Source: DASRQZ01 sp964571275
GTDB taxonomy: Bacteria > Myxococcota_A > Polyangia > Fen-1088
NCBI GenBank assembly: GCA_964571275.1
Contig: CAZNCQ010000005.1
Span: 13,606 to 77,605, forward strand
Length of the DNA stretch: 64,000 bases
Reading direction: 5' to 3'
Shown here: one piece after another, positions 53,072 through 62,797 of the stretch
How positions within the stretch are numbered: position 1 is the first letter of the stretch
Layout of the letters: each line of letters opens with the position of its first letter
The notes under the pieces: model-generated
Told to the model about the DNA's origin: nothing
Database searches by the model: none
What the model saw: only the letters and a program-made list of their open reading frames with translations
Program-made: the position numbers and the translations under genes

Positions 53072-54912
53072 CGTGAGACCGCGCGCAATTCGCGGCGGAC
53101 CAGTCGGGACGGCTCGCGACTTTCGGCGCCGGTGAGGGCCGCGACCAGGTTGCGGCAGCGATCTTTGTCGTCGGGAAGGCCGCACGCGGCCTTCAACGCC
53201 TCGAGCGCTTCGAACCGACCCACCACGTCGGGCTCATGCGCGATCTGGAACAGGAGCATGTCGATGGGACGATCGTGGGCGATCCGGACCGGCAACATCG
53301 CCGCGTCGTCGATGCGGACCGACCGCAGCTCTGCTCCACGGCGAGGCACTCTCACCACCTCGCGTCGGCCGCGCAGGACCACCGTGCGGCGCTCGCGGCG
53401 CTCCGACGTCTCGACGGCGATTGACAGCGGTATATCGACGGGGCGTGCCTGCTCTTGCTCAATCTCGATGACGATGTCGTCGCCCTCCACGCGGTGAGTC
53501 GCCACCAGCTCCGGCGGCTCGGCGCCGTAAACCCATGATTCGAAGAGCGGCCTCAAATCTCGACCGCTCGCCGTCTCCATCGCTTGCTCGAGATCGCGGC
53601 TGGTCACGCCGGCCTTCAACCCCGCCTGCGTGTAGTTGCGAAGCCCCGTCCAGAACGCCTGCTCTCCCAGACTGCGCCGCAGCAACTCGAACACGAGCGC
53701 GCCTTTGCTGTAGGTGACAGGTCCGCTCGCCTCGGGCGGCGTCGTCCAGCCGTCGAACGACAGCGCGCGGTCCTTGTGCGAGTGGCGCGCTTCGTCGTAG
53801 CGGCGGCGGGCGTTCGCGATCTCTTCCTCGTAGTCGGCGCGCGCCCCTGTCACCTCCTTCAGCGCTGCTTGCAGGAATGTCGTCAACCCTTCGTTCAACC
53901 AGAAGTCATTCCACGAGCGGCAGGTCACGCGGTTCCCCCACCAGGAATGAATGAGCTCGTGAACCAGCAGCCAATCTTCGCGCGGATCTCGAACCAGCTC
54001 TCGCAGGTAGCTCTCGCCGAGCAGGGCCATTCCCACCAGTTCCTGGCCGGAAACGCGAGTTGGAAGGAACACCTGGTCGTAACGCTGCCTCGGAAACGGA
54101 AGGCCGGCCCAGCGCGCGAGAGGATCGACCGCCGCCTTCGCCGCCTCCAGCGCCGGCCGAGGATCGACCGTCGCGCCGCGATCGAGCGACGCGCAAAAAT
54201 CGATCGTTCCCTGCCTCGTGCAGACGGTCCGCAGGGGACCGGCGACGGCTCCGACCAGATAGGCGGGGTAGGGTTCCGTCAGCCGAATCGTGCGGCGCTC
54301 CATCCCGCCGGCCAGCGGCGTGCGATCCGTCTCGACCCCCGTGCCGACCAGCCCCGCCGCCGCCGGCACCGTCCAGTGAATCGTGAACGTCGCGCGATCG
54401 CCGGGCGAGGCGTCACAAGGCAACCACGCCTCGGTGTGGAAGCCCGTGTACCACCAGCCGTTCGCCAGGAACCACATGCCGCGCTTGGGCTCGGCGTGGT
54501 ACCAGACGCGAAGCGTGCGCCGCTCTCCGCGGCGCGCGGGTCGGGCCAACCGAATTCGAGCGAGGCCGGGCTCGAGGTCGACGCGCAGGTCGCGGTCGCC
54601 GTCGGTCGCCTTGTCGATCAGAATGCCGTCGGCGTCCAGAGAGACGACGGTCAGGTTGGCGACGCGGCTCGCGACGCGGATGATGACATTGCCGCGCAAC
54701 GAACGTGTCTTGGTGTCGGGCGCCAGCTCCGCTTCGTAGTGTTCGGCCGCGTAGTCCTTCTCTCGATACGGGCGCACCTCGGCGCGGGCCGCGGGCGCGC
54801 CCGCAGTGATCGAAGCCGCAGCGCACAGCGCACGCAGCGCCCACGAACGGCGGATCTGCCGAGTCGTGACGCTCCCTCCCGTTCCCTGGACGCCGCCGTG
54901 ACTTCGACGCAA
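53050..54912 (-). CDS. M1-family-like zinc metallopeptidase
   Basis: A 620-aa exported protein: signal peptide (ALRALCAAASITAGAPAARA), a beta-rich N-terminal domain and a gluzincin domain with H318-E-L-I-H322 (VHELIHSWWGN) and E341 (WLNEGL). The tyrosine in TYSKGALVFE fits the transition-state residue. The exopeptidase motif usually written GAMEN is not present; the matching segment reads VGMALLGES. Substrate use may therefore differ from normal aminopeptidases. The TTG start lies 4 bases after the rtcB stop, with AAGGG as a weak ribosome site. Confidence 0.82.
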   Translation of the reverse strand: MRRSHGGVQGTGGSVTTRQIRRSWALRALCAAASITAGAPAARAEVRPYREKDYAAEHYEAELAPDTKTRSLRGNVIIRVASRVANLTVVSLDADGILIDKATDGDRDLRVDLEPGLARIRLARPARRGERRTLRVWYHAEPKRGMWFLANGWWYTGFHTEAWLPCDASPGDRATFTIHWTVPAAAGLVGTGVETDRTPLAGGMERRTIRLTEPYPAYLVGAVAGPLRTVCTRQGTIDFCASLDRGATVDPRPALEAAKAAVDPLARWAGLPFPRQRYDQVFLPTRVSGQELVGMALLGESYLRELVRDPREDWLLVHELIHSWWGNRVTCRSWNDFWLNEGLTTFLQAALKEVTGARADYEEEIANARRRYDEARHSHKDRALSFDGWTTPPEASGPVTYSKGALVFELLRRSLGEQAFWTGLRNYTQAGLKAGVTSRDLEQAMETASGRDLRPLFESWVYGAEPPELVATHRVEGDDIVIEIEQEQARPVDIPLSIAVETSERRERRTVVLRGRREVVRVPRRGAELRSVRIDDAAMLPVRIAHDRPIDMLLFQIAHEPDVVGRFEALEALKAACGLPDDKDRCRNLVAALTGAESREPSRLVRRELRAVSRYWIVAK

Positions 54913-54916
54913 GCGC

Positions 54917-56167
<1,251 letters not shown>

Positions 56168-56179
56168 GAGGAACCCCGC

Positions 56180-56845
56180 TCACTTCCGCCGCGGCTTGCG
56201 CACGGCCCGGATGCGGCCGCTGCCTCCGCCGCCGGCGTAGAAGAGGTCGCGCTGGTCCGACTCCAGGCCACTCACGCCCACGCCCTCGGGCATGGTCAAT
56301 CGGGTGAGCACTTCGCCGGTCTTCGGGTCGACCTGGCGGATGTCGGCGTCATCGCCTTCCCAGGTGCCGTGCCAGAGCTCGCCGTCGACCCAGGTCACGC
56401 CGGTGACGAACCGGTTCGACGCGATCGTGCGCAGGATGGCGCCCGTGCTGGGGTCGATCTGATGGATCTTGCGGTCGCGATACTGGCCGACCCACAACGA
56501 GCCCTCGGCCCAGGCCAGCCCCGAGTCGCGCCCGCCACCGGGCGCCGGGATCGACGAGACGATCGCGCCGGTCGCGGGATCGATCTTGAGGATGCGATCG
56601 GCGGCGATCTGGAACAGGTGCCGGCCGTCGAACGCCGTGCCGGCGTCGCAGGCGACGTCGAGCGCGCGGACGTCCTTGCCGGTCGCCGGCTCGAACGCCC
56701 GTAGCTGCTCGCCGCCCGCGAACCAAACCAGGCTGCCGTCGAAGCTGACCCCGCCCACGCTGGCCGCGCCGGGATAGGGCCCGTACTCGCGCACGATCTC
56801 GGCCGGTTGATCGATGTCGTCGTCCTTGCCCGTCTCTTTGCCCAT
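56180..56845 (-). CDS. Vgb/YVTN-type beta-propeller protein
   Basis: A 221-aa protein made of propeller repeats (AADRILKIDPATGAIVSSIP, GQYRDRKIHQIDPSTGAILR, DDADIRQVDPKTGEVLTRL). It resembles virginiamycin-B-lyase-like and glutamine-cyclotransferase-like propellers, which mostly lack known activity. No signal peptide is present, so it is probably cytosolic. The C-terminus is basic (RIRAVRKPRRK). It precedes rtcB by 12 bases on the same strand. Confidence 0.75.
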   Translation of the reverse strand: MGKETGKDDDIDQPAEIVREYGPYPGAASVGGVSFDGSLVWFAGGEQLRAFEPATGKDVRALDVACDAGTAFDGRHLFQIAADRILKIDPATGAIVSSIPAPGGGRDSGLAWAEGSLWVGQYRDRKIHQIDPSTGAILRTIASNRFVTGVTWVDGELWHGTWEGDDADIRQVDPKTGEVLTRLTMPEGVGVSGLESDQRDLFYAGGGGSGRIRAVRKPRRK

Positions 56846-56867
56846 CGCTCGTTCCTCTGCTTTGTCT

Positions 56868-58094
56868 CTACCCCAATCCGTCCGTACCCGGGAGTAACAA
56901 GGTCGTCGCGAATCCGGCGATGGGCGCCGACAGCCAGCGTCGCGAGCGCCCGTGGCCGAGCGCGCGCACCTGGCCGGCCTCCTCGAGCGCGGCCAGCGCG
57001 CGCTGCGCGGTCCGCTGGCTGGCTCCGAGCGCCAGCGCCAGCGCCGACGTCGACCACGCCTCGCCGTCGGCCAGCAGCGCCAGCACGGCGGCGTCGGGGC
57101 TTTCGATCGGGGGCGCGAGCAACCGGACGTCGACATCGACCTCGCCGCGCGCCGCCAGCGTGAAGCCGCCCGCCGTCGCGCGGATCTCGGCCAGCGGACG
57201 CAGCTCGTGGCGCAGGCGGCCCATCTCGACGCGCAGGCGCGCGCGATGCGAGGCGTTCGTGCGCCGCGCGCCGAACGCGCGCGCGATCAGATCATCCCGC
57301 GCCGCCTCACCCGGCCACGCTTGCGCCAGACCGTGCAGCAGCGCGAACAGCACCGGCCGCCGCGCGAGCGGCACGAACCGCGGGCCGCGGCGGGCCGCTC
57401 GCCGGCAGCCGTCGACGATCAGGTCGGGTGAGGCGAGCACCGCTTCGACCTCGGCCAGCGTGAGCGATCGCGACTCTCCGGCGGCGACCAGGCGCGCGGC
57501 GGGAAGGATCAGCGCCTGCGCGGCGTGCTCGACTTCGGCGCACAGCGCGCTGATGCCCGCGCGCGCCGCCGCCGCGCGCGCGCGGGCGAGCGCTTCTGTT
57601 GCCGGCTCGGCGCGGCCGCGTCGAAGCGCGATCTCGAACGCGACCAGCGCGGCGACCGCCGTGAGGCGCGGTGACGCGGGGTCGAGCTCGAGCGCGGCGC
57701 AGGCCCCATTCGCCTCGTCGATGCGTCCCAGCAGCAAGAGCCGGCGGATCTGGAGCAGCCGCGCATGGGCCGCATTCTCGCGATCGCCGTGCGCGTCGAA
57801 CGCGCGCAGGGCCTCGGCGAGCGCGCGCGACGGCCAGGCGAGATCGCGCGCGGCCAGCGCGACCTCGGCCTCGGCGGTCAAGCAGCGCGCGCGCTCCACC
57901 GCTTCGCGCGGCCCGAAGCTGCGCGCCGCCCGTCGGAGCAATTGCCGCGCGCGCCCGAGATCGCCGAGCTGGGCCATCGCGATCCCGCGCAGCGCCAGCG
58001 CCGCCGGGTCGTCGCGCAGCGCGACGCGCTTGAGCGCGCCCAGCGGATCCCCCGCGCGCAGCGCGCGCCCAGCCGCGATGATCGAGGAATCCAT
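56868..58094 (-). CDS. Winged-helix regulator with TPR-like N-terminus
   Basis: A 408-aa protein. The N-terminal roughly 200 residues are Ala/Arg/Leu-rich helical repeats of TPR type (LALRGIAMAQLGDLGRARQL, AHARLLQIRRLLLLGRIDEA). Next comes a domain similar to OmpR-type winged helices (ASHRARLRVEMGRLRHELRP), and the C-terminus is a second winged helix (TSALALALGASQRTAQRALA). It is likely a DNA-binding regulator. It is divergent from the DUF899-DUF2182 pair, 110 bases away, which may be its target. Confidence 0.72.
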   Translation of the reverse strand: MDSSIIAAGRALRAGDPLGALKRVALRDDPAALALRGIAMAQLGDLGRARQLLRRAARSFGPREAVERARCLTAEAEVALAARDLAWPSRALAEALRAFDAHGDRENAAHARLLQIRRLLLLGRIDEANGACAALELDPASPRLTAVAALVAFEIALRRGRAEPATEALARARAAAARAGISALCAEVEHAAQALILPAARLVAAGESRSLTLAEVEAVLASPDLIVDGCRRAARRGPRFVPLARRPVLFALLHGLAQAWPGEAARDDLIARAFGARRTNASHRARLRVEMGRLRHELRPLAEIRATAGGFTLAARGEVDVDVRLLAPPIESPDAAVLALLADGEAWSTSALALALGASQRTAQRALAALEEAGQVRALGHGRSRRWLSAPIAGFATTLLLPGTDGLG

Positions 58095-58118
58095 GGCGCG
58101 ATCCTAACCCCGCCGCCT

Positions 58119-58130
58119 TTGTTACTCCCG
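58119..58130. repeat. 12-mer TTGTTACTCCCG, inverted copy at 56889-56900
   Basis: A perfect inverted copy lies at 56889-56900, inside the last codons of the regulator gene, while this copy is in front of the gene. The pair flanks almost the whole coding region. Chance cannot be excluded. Confidence 0.5.
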
Positions 58131-58158
58131 CCCGGCGTCGGCAAGCGGTATCTCCAGT

Positions 58159-58180
58159 GTCGTCAGCACGGTCGTCAGCA
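58159..58180 (+). promoter_or_regulatory. Direct repeat GTCGTCAGCA, 12-bp period
   Basis: Two exact 10-base copies (58159-58168 and 58171-58180) lie 24-46 bases before the DUF899 start, in the region shared with the divergent winged-helix regulator. Near-helical spacing fits a tandem binding site. Confidence 0.4.
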
Positions 58181-58204
58181 AGAGAAAATTTCAGGAGGCA
58201 CATC

Positions 58205-58981
58205 ATGGCAACCGACACGGAGAGGCACATCAAAGGAACCCGGGAAGAATGGCGGGCGGCTCGGCTCGCGCTGCTCGAGGCGGAAAAGGAGCTCACGCGG
58301 AAGAGCGACGAGCTGGCGGAGCGGCGGCAGGCGCTGCCGTGGGTGCGCGTCGACAACGTCTATCGATTCGAGACCGACGCGGGGAACGTGTCGCTGTCCG
58401 ATCTCTTCCAGGGGCGCTCGCAGCTGCTCGTCTACCACTTCATGTTCGGGCCGGACTTCACCGCGGGGTGCCCGTCGTGCTCGTCGATCGCGGATGGCTT
58501 CGATGGCTCCGTGGTGCACCTCGCGAACCACGACGTCACGCTGATGGCGGTGTCGCGCGCGCCGCTGGCGAAGCTGCAGGCGTTCAAGAAGCGGATGGGT
58601 TGGCGCTTCCCGTGGGCGTCGTCGTTCGGAACCGAGTTCAACTACGACTTCCAGGCCGGCATGACCGAGGAGCGGCAGCGGGAGGGCGGGGGCGAGTACA
58701 ACTTCCGCTCCGAGAAGGAGCGGCCAGCGCTGAAGGCCGGCGATCCGGGGCCGGGCGGGATCGCCGCTGGCGCCGGTGTCGACTGGCCGACGTTCTTGCG
58801 AGAGTTGCCTGGCGTGAGCGCGTTCGCGCTCGAGGACGGCGTCGTTTACCATACCTACTCCGCGTACGCGCGCGGGCTCGACGGATTGTGGGGCATGTAT
58901 CAATGGCTCGATCGCGCGCCCAAGGGGCGCAACGAGGAGGGGATCTGGTGGCGCCGCCATGACGAGTACGGCAAGCGCTGA
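58205..58981 (+). CDS. DUF899 (thioredoxin-like) protein
   Basis: A 258-aa DUF899 protein, a thioredoxin-like family often encoded next to stress or redox genes. Characteristic parts are VDNVYRFETDAGNVSLSDLF, HFMFGPDFTAGCPSCSSIAD (with a CPSC pair) and FGTEFNYDFQAGMTEE. AGGAGG precedes the ATG at 58205. The gene overlaps the next by 23 bases, so the two are co-expressed. Biochemical function is unknown. Confidence 0.88.
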   Translation: MATDTERHIKGTREEWRAARLALLEAEKELTRKSDELAERRQALPWVRVDNVYRFETDAGNVSLSDLFQGRSQLLVYHFMFGPDFTAGCPSCSSIADGFDGSVVHLANHDVTLMAVSRAPLAKLQAFKKRMGWRFPWASSFGTEFNYDFQAGMTEERQREGGGEYNFRSEKERPALKAGDPGPGGIAAGAGVDWPTFLRELPGVSAFALEDGVVYHTYSAYARGLDGLWGMYQWLDRAPKGRNEEGIWWRRHDEYGKR

Positions 58982-59837
58982 GCCGATGGGCGATTGTTGT
59001 GCTGCCGCCGCGACGTCGGCGGCGGCACGGCGTAGCTCTTCGCGGCGCACGGGCGAGGCGGCCTTCTGGGCCATCTCGTCGCTGCTCTTCGCCGTCAGCG
59101 CAGCGGCAACGATCGCCTGGTGCGCGTCGATGTCGGCGTCGGCGATGACCGACATGCCGATGCCCGGCGGGTGGGCGATGTCGATGGCGTGGATGCGCAT
59201 GCCCGGGCAGACGTGGCTCGGCGCCGCGGCGTCGTTCCTGGGCATGTGGACCGTGATGATGGTGGCGATGATGCTGCCGTCGTTGATCCCGATGCTGCGG
59301 CGCTATCGGCGAGCGGTCTCCCTCGCCAGGAGCGGCGCGACGCGCGTCGGTTGGCTGACCACCCTGGTCGGCGCAGGCTACTTCTTCGTCTGGACGCTGT
59401 CCGGGGTGGCTGCCTATCCGATGGGCGTCGCGCTCGCCGCGATCGAGATGCGGAAGCCGGCGATCGCGCGCGCCGTCCCGCTCGCGGTCGGTGTGGTGGT
59501 CGTGCTGGCGGGCTGCCTCCAGCTCACCGCGTGGAAGGTTCGTCATCTCGCCTGCTGCCGCGAGGCACCCGGGCGCGGACTCACGCTGCCCACCGGCGCC
59601 GGCACCGCCTGGCGGCACGGCGTGCGGCTCGGCCTGCACTGCAGCTATTGCTGCGCGGGTCTGATGGCGATCCTGCTGGTCGTCGGGGTCATGGACCTGC
59701 GCACGATGGCGGCGGTGACCGCGGCCGTCACCGTCGAGCGCCTCGCGCCGGCCGGCGAGCGCATCGCGCGTGCCAGCGCCGCCGTCGTCATCGGAGCGGG
59801 GTTGTTTCTGCTCGCGCGCGCGCTCGGGCTGGCGTAG
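58959..59837 (+). CDS. DUF2182 metal-binding integral membrane protein
   Basis: A 292-aa DUF2182 protein with about seven helices. The Met-rich segment MTDMPMPGGWAMSMAWMRMP and the helix LGMWTVMMVAMMLPSLIPML are diagnostic, as is LGLHCSYCCAGLMAILL near the C-terminus; Met and Cys residues suggest copper or another soft metal. An in-frame ATG at 58986, just after the DUF899 stop, is an alternative start. Family function is unknown. It forms a unit with the DUF899 gene. Confidence 0.85.
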   Translation: MTSTASAEPMGDCCAAAATSAAARRSSSRRTGEAAFWAISSLLFAVSAAATIAWCASMSASAMTDMPMPGGWAMSMAWMRMPGQTWLGAAASFLGMWTVMMVAMMLPSLIPMLRRYRRAVSLARSGATRVGWLTTLVGAGYFFVWTLSGVAAYPMGVALAAIEMRKPAIARAVPLAVGVVVVLAGCLQLTAWKVRHLACCREAPGRGLTLPTGAGTAWRHGVRLGLHCSYCCAGLMAILLVVGVMDLRTMAAVTAAVTVERLAPAGERIARASAAVVIGAGLFLLARALGLA

Positions 59838-59845
59838 GGCTTACA

Positions 59846-59902
59846 CGATTCGTCACGTTTTCTGCGTCGAAGGGTGATCCGACGCCGAAATGTGACGAAT
59901 CG
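59846..59902. terminator. Nested inverted repeats between convergent genes
   Basis: Outer arms CGATTCGTCAC (59846-59856) and GTGACGAATCG (59892-59902) are perfect. Inside, GCGTCG (59864-59869) and CGACGC (59880-59885) form a second stem. The structure lies between the stops of two convergent genes (59837 and 59998), as a two-way terminator would, but no T-tract follows; a cruciform or other RNA element is possible. Confidence 0.5.
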
Positions 59903-59997
59903 TAAGAGCGTAGGGCTATTAGGCTAGCGTGACGGGTTCCCGGTCACCAGACGGTCGCGAGGTTCCACGTCAGGCGGGACCGCGATGTCGCCGACGA

Positions 59998-61383
59998 TCA
60001 GGGCCCGCGAGTTTGCGCGGGTTGCATGTCCCGCAGCACCGTCGGGATCAGCTCCGATACCGTCGGGTGGATCGGCACCGCCCACTCGAGTTGGGTGTAG
60101 GGCACGCGCGCGTTCATTGCGTCGAGAATTCCGTGGATCGCCTCGTCGCCGCCCGGGCCCAGGATGGCGGCGCCCAGGATCTGCCGGGTCTCGGCGTCGG
60201 CGACGATCTTCATCAAGCCCTGCGTTTCGCCTTTCTCGACGGCGCGGTTCACGCGCGTCATCGGACGCGTGCCGATCAGCAGCGGTCGCTGGCGCGTACG
60301 CGCCTGACGCTCGGTCAGGCCCACGCGCCCGAGCGGCGGGTCGATGAACAACCCGTAGCCGAGGATCCGATCGCTCACCCGGCGATGTTCACCGTCCAGC
60401 AGGTTGGCGGCGGCGATCTCGAAGTCGTTGTACGCCGTGTGAGTGAACGCGCCGTGGCCGTTGCACTCGCCCAGCGCCCAGATGCCGGACACCGTCGTCG
60501 CCAGGCTGTCGTCGACCCGGACGTATCCGCGCTCGTCCGTCGCCACGCCCGCGCGCTCCAGGCTCAGATCATCGGTGTTCGGGCGGCGGCCGACGGCCAG
60601 CAGCACGTCGGAGCCGATGATTTCGGGCGGACCGTCGGCGCACTCGAGTGACACCGCGGCACCGGTGTTGTGAGGCGCGAGGCCGATGCACTCGGCCGAC
60701 GTCCGCACGCCGATGCCTTCGGCCTCGATGATCTCGCGGATCGCTTGCGAGATCTCATCGTCCTCTGTGGCGATCAACCGCGGCTGGCGCTCGACCACCG
60801 TCACCTGGGCGCCGAACCGCCGGTACATCTGCGCGAACTCCAGCCCGACGTAGCTGCCGCCGACGACCACCAGGTGCGCCGGCAATCGATCGAGCGCGAG
60901 CAACGAGCTGTTGTTCAAGTGCGGTACGCGATCGACGCCCGGCAACGGAGGCGTGGAGGCGCGCCCGCCCACGTTGATGAAGATGCGCGGCGCGCTCAGC
61001 TGGTCGTCGCCCACGCGGACGACGTTGGGCGCCTCGAAACGCGCGTGGCCGCGGATCACGGCGCAGCCAGGCATCGCGCGCAACCAGCGCTCGACGCCCT
61101 CGCGCGATTCGCGAACCACGCCGTCGGCGCGCGCGCGCACGCGGTGGATGTCGACGCTGACCGGCCCGGTGAGCACGCCAAAGTCCGCGGCCCGGCGTGC
61201 CAGGTGTGCGGCGTAGGCGCTGGCGACCATGGTCTTGGTCGGTATGCAACCGGTGTTCACGCAGGTGCCACCAAAGTAGTGCCGCTCGACGAGCGCGACG
61301 GTCATGCCCGCGCTGGTCAACCGGCCGGCCAGCGGCGGACCGGCCTGGCCCGCTCCGATGATGATGGCGTCGAAGTGGTTCAT
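59998..61383 (-). CDS. FAD-dependent pyridine nucleotide-disulfide oxidoreductase, MerA-like
   Basis: A 461-aa class I flavin disulfide reductase. FAD-binding AIIIGAGQAGPPLAGRL, the redox-active pair in FGGTCVNTGCIPTKT, the NAD(P) site VVVGGSYVGLEFAQMY, and the dimer-interface motif with catalytic histidine in VPIHPTVSELIPTVL are all present. It resembles mercuric reductases and related enzymes, but it lacks the N-terminal metal-binding domain and the C-terminal Cys-Cys of MerA, so mercury reduction is unlikely. The ATG at 61383 was taken. The DUF4126 gene ends 10 bases upstream. Confidence 0.87.
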   Translation of the reverse strand: MNHFDAIIIGAGQAGPPLAGRLTSAGMTVALVERHYFGGTCVNTGCIPTKTMVASAYAAHLARRAADFGVLTGPVSVDIHRVRARADGVVRESREGVERWLRAMPGCAVIRGHARFEAPNVVRVGDDQLSAPRIFINVGGRASTPPLPGVDRVPHLNNSSLLALDRLPAHLVVVGGSYVGLEFAQMYRRFGAQVTVVERQPRLIATEDDEISQAIREIIEAEGIGVRTSAECIGLAPHNTGAAVSLECADGPPEIIGSDVLLAVGRRPNTDDLSLERAGVATDERGYVRVDDSLATTVSGIWALGECNGHGAFTHTAYNDFEIAAANLLDGEHRRVSDRILGYGLFIDPPLGRVGLTERQARTRQRPLLIGTRPMTRVNRAVEKGETQGLMKIVADAETRQILGAAILGPGGDEAIHGILDAMNARVPYTQLEWAVPIHPTVSELIPTVLRDMQPAQTRGP

Positions 61384-61393
61384 CGATCTAGAT

Positions 61394-61849
61394 CTAGACA
61401 AGGGCCGCGGCCAGAGCGACCACGATGGCGACGGCGTCCTCGATGAAGGCCGCCGGTCGGTCGCGTCCGAAGGCGGCCGCCAGCCGCGCCCGCGCCGCGC
61501 GGCCGGCCAGCGTTCCGATCGCCGCGCCCACCGCGCCCGCGCCCGCGCCCGCGACCCAGTTTCCGCGGTCCGCGCCGATCGCGGCTCCCGTCAGCGCGCC
61601 GCTCGCCAGCCGGGCAGTGAAGGGCACGGGCATCGTGCGTGCCGGCGTGGTCGGAAGCTGGTCGACGATCAGCTCGCCGACCGCGAGCACCGTGAACAGC
61701 CAGACCACCCAGAGTTTGCCCAAGAAAACCAGCCAGGTGCCCGTCACGTGCAGGGCGCCGAGCCGCACCCCCCAGCTCACGACCGCGGGTGCGAGCATGG
61801 ATCGCAGACCCGCGACGACGCCGATGATGATTGCCAGAACGTAGATCAC
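61394..61849 (-). CDS. DUF4126 membrane protein
   Basis: A 151-aa membrane protein of the DUF4126 family: GVVAGLRSMLAPAVVSWGV at the start and VGELIVDQLPTTPARTMPVP in the middle are diagnostic, and Gly/Ala-rich helices follow. Function is unknown. It probably shares a transcript with the downstream flavin reductase. Confidence 0.83.
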   Translation of the reverse strand: MIYVLAIIIGVVAGLRSMLAPAVVSWGVRLGALHVTGTWLVFLGKLWVVWLFTVLAVGELIVDQLPTTPARTMPVPFTARLASGALTGAAIGADRGNWVAGAGAGAVGAAIGTLAGRAARARLAAAFGRDRPAAFIEDAVAIVVALAAALV

Positions 61850-62041
61850 CGCCTCATCTCCCGATTGTTCGCGCAGCTATGGTGCGTGCTCGGCGCCAGG
61901 TGCGCCATCGGGTGCACCGCTGATCGCCGTGCCCACCGACCGACGGCCCAGCCCTGATTCGAGAGCCCAGATGCGCTCGTCTCTTGCGTGGCCCGACATT
62001 GCAAGTCAACTAGTAGCGCACCGTCGTGGAGGATTGAAACG

Positions 62042-62794
62042 ATGACGAACGCCGGCCCCACGCAGCGCGAACCAGAATTGCTCGGTCAAACCGTGGTCGT
62101 GATCGGCGGCAGCGCCGGCATCGGACTCGAGACAGCGCGCCGGGCACGTGCCGAGGGCGCCAACTTGATCCTCGCTGGGCGAAAGCCCGAGCCGCTCCGG
62201 CGCGCCGCCGCCGAGCTCGGCGCGCTGACCAGCGCTGCCTTCGACGCCATGGATGCTGCCGCGCTCGAGCGGTTCTTCCGTGACCTGCCGGCGCCGATCG
62301 ATCACGTGATGGTCACGGCGGGGCGCCCGACCTACGGACGCCTGGGCGACATGGACCTCGCGCAGATTAGCGGCGCGCTCGACGAGCATCTATTGCTGGC
62401 GATCATGGTCGCGCGTCACGCCGCAAACAAGGTCAGATCGGGAGGCACACTCCTGTTCATGGGCGGCACCGGAGCCCGCCGCCCCGCGATCGGCCTCGCG
62501 CTCGCGTCGACGGTGACCGCGGCGCTCCCCGCGCTCACCGCGAGCCTCGCCCTCGAGCTGGCTCCGATTCGTGTCAACCTGATCGCCGCCGGCTTCGTCG
62601 ACACGCCGCTGTCGGCGTCGCTGCTGGGCACGGAGCTCGACAACCGCCGCGATCACTTGCGCGCGACGCTTCCGATCCGGCGCGTGGTCGGTCCCGCCGA
62701 CGTCGCCGCGCTGGCCGTCCACGTCATGATCAATACCGCGCTCACGGGCGCGACCTACGACGTCGACGGCGGCCAGCAGTTTGTCCACGCGTAG
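62042..62794 (+). CDS. Short-chain dehydrogenase-like protein lacking the catalytic Tyr-Lys
   Basis: A 250-aa Rossmann protein of the SDR type: VVVIGGSAGIGLETARRARA binds the cofactor, GRKPEPL marks the end of the second strand, and IRVNLIAAGFVDTPLSAS and ATYDVDGGQQFV complete the fold. The active-site Y-x3-K is absent; the helix reads RPAIGLALASTVTAALPALT. It may be a binding protein or use other residues. GGAGG lies 9 bases before the ATG at 62042. It converges with the methyltransferase gene 3 bases later. Confidence 0.83.
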   Translation: MTNAGPTQREPELLGQTVVVIGGSAGIGLETARRARAEGANLILAGRKPEPLRRAAAELGALTSAAFDAMDAAALERFFRDLPAPIDHVMVTAGRPTYGRLGDMDLAQISGALDEHLLLAIMVARHAANKVRSGGTLLFMGGTGARRPAIGLALASTVTAALPALTASLALELAPIRVNLIAAGFVDTPLSASLLGTELDNRRDHLRATLPIRRVVGPADVAALAVHVMINTALTGATYDVDGGQQFVHA

Positions 62795-62797
62795 TCG

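Noticed and set aside
59998..61383. Annotation as mercuric reductase
   Set aside because: The N-terminal metal-binding domain and the C-terminal cysteine pair of MerA are missing and there are no other mer genes.
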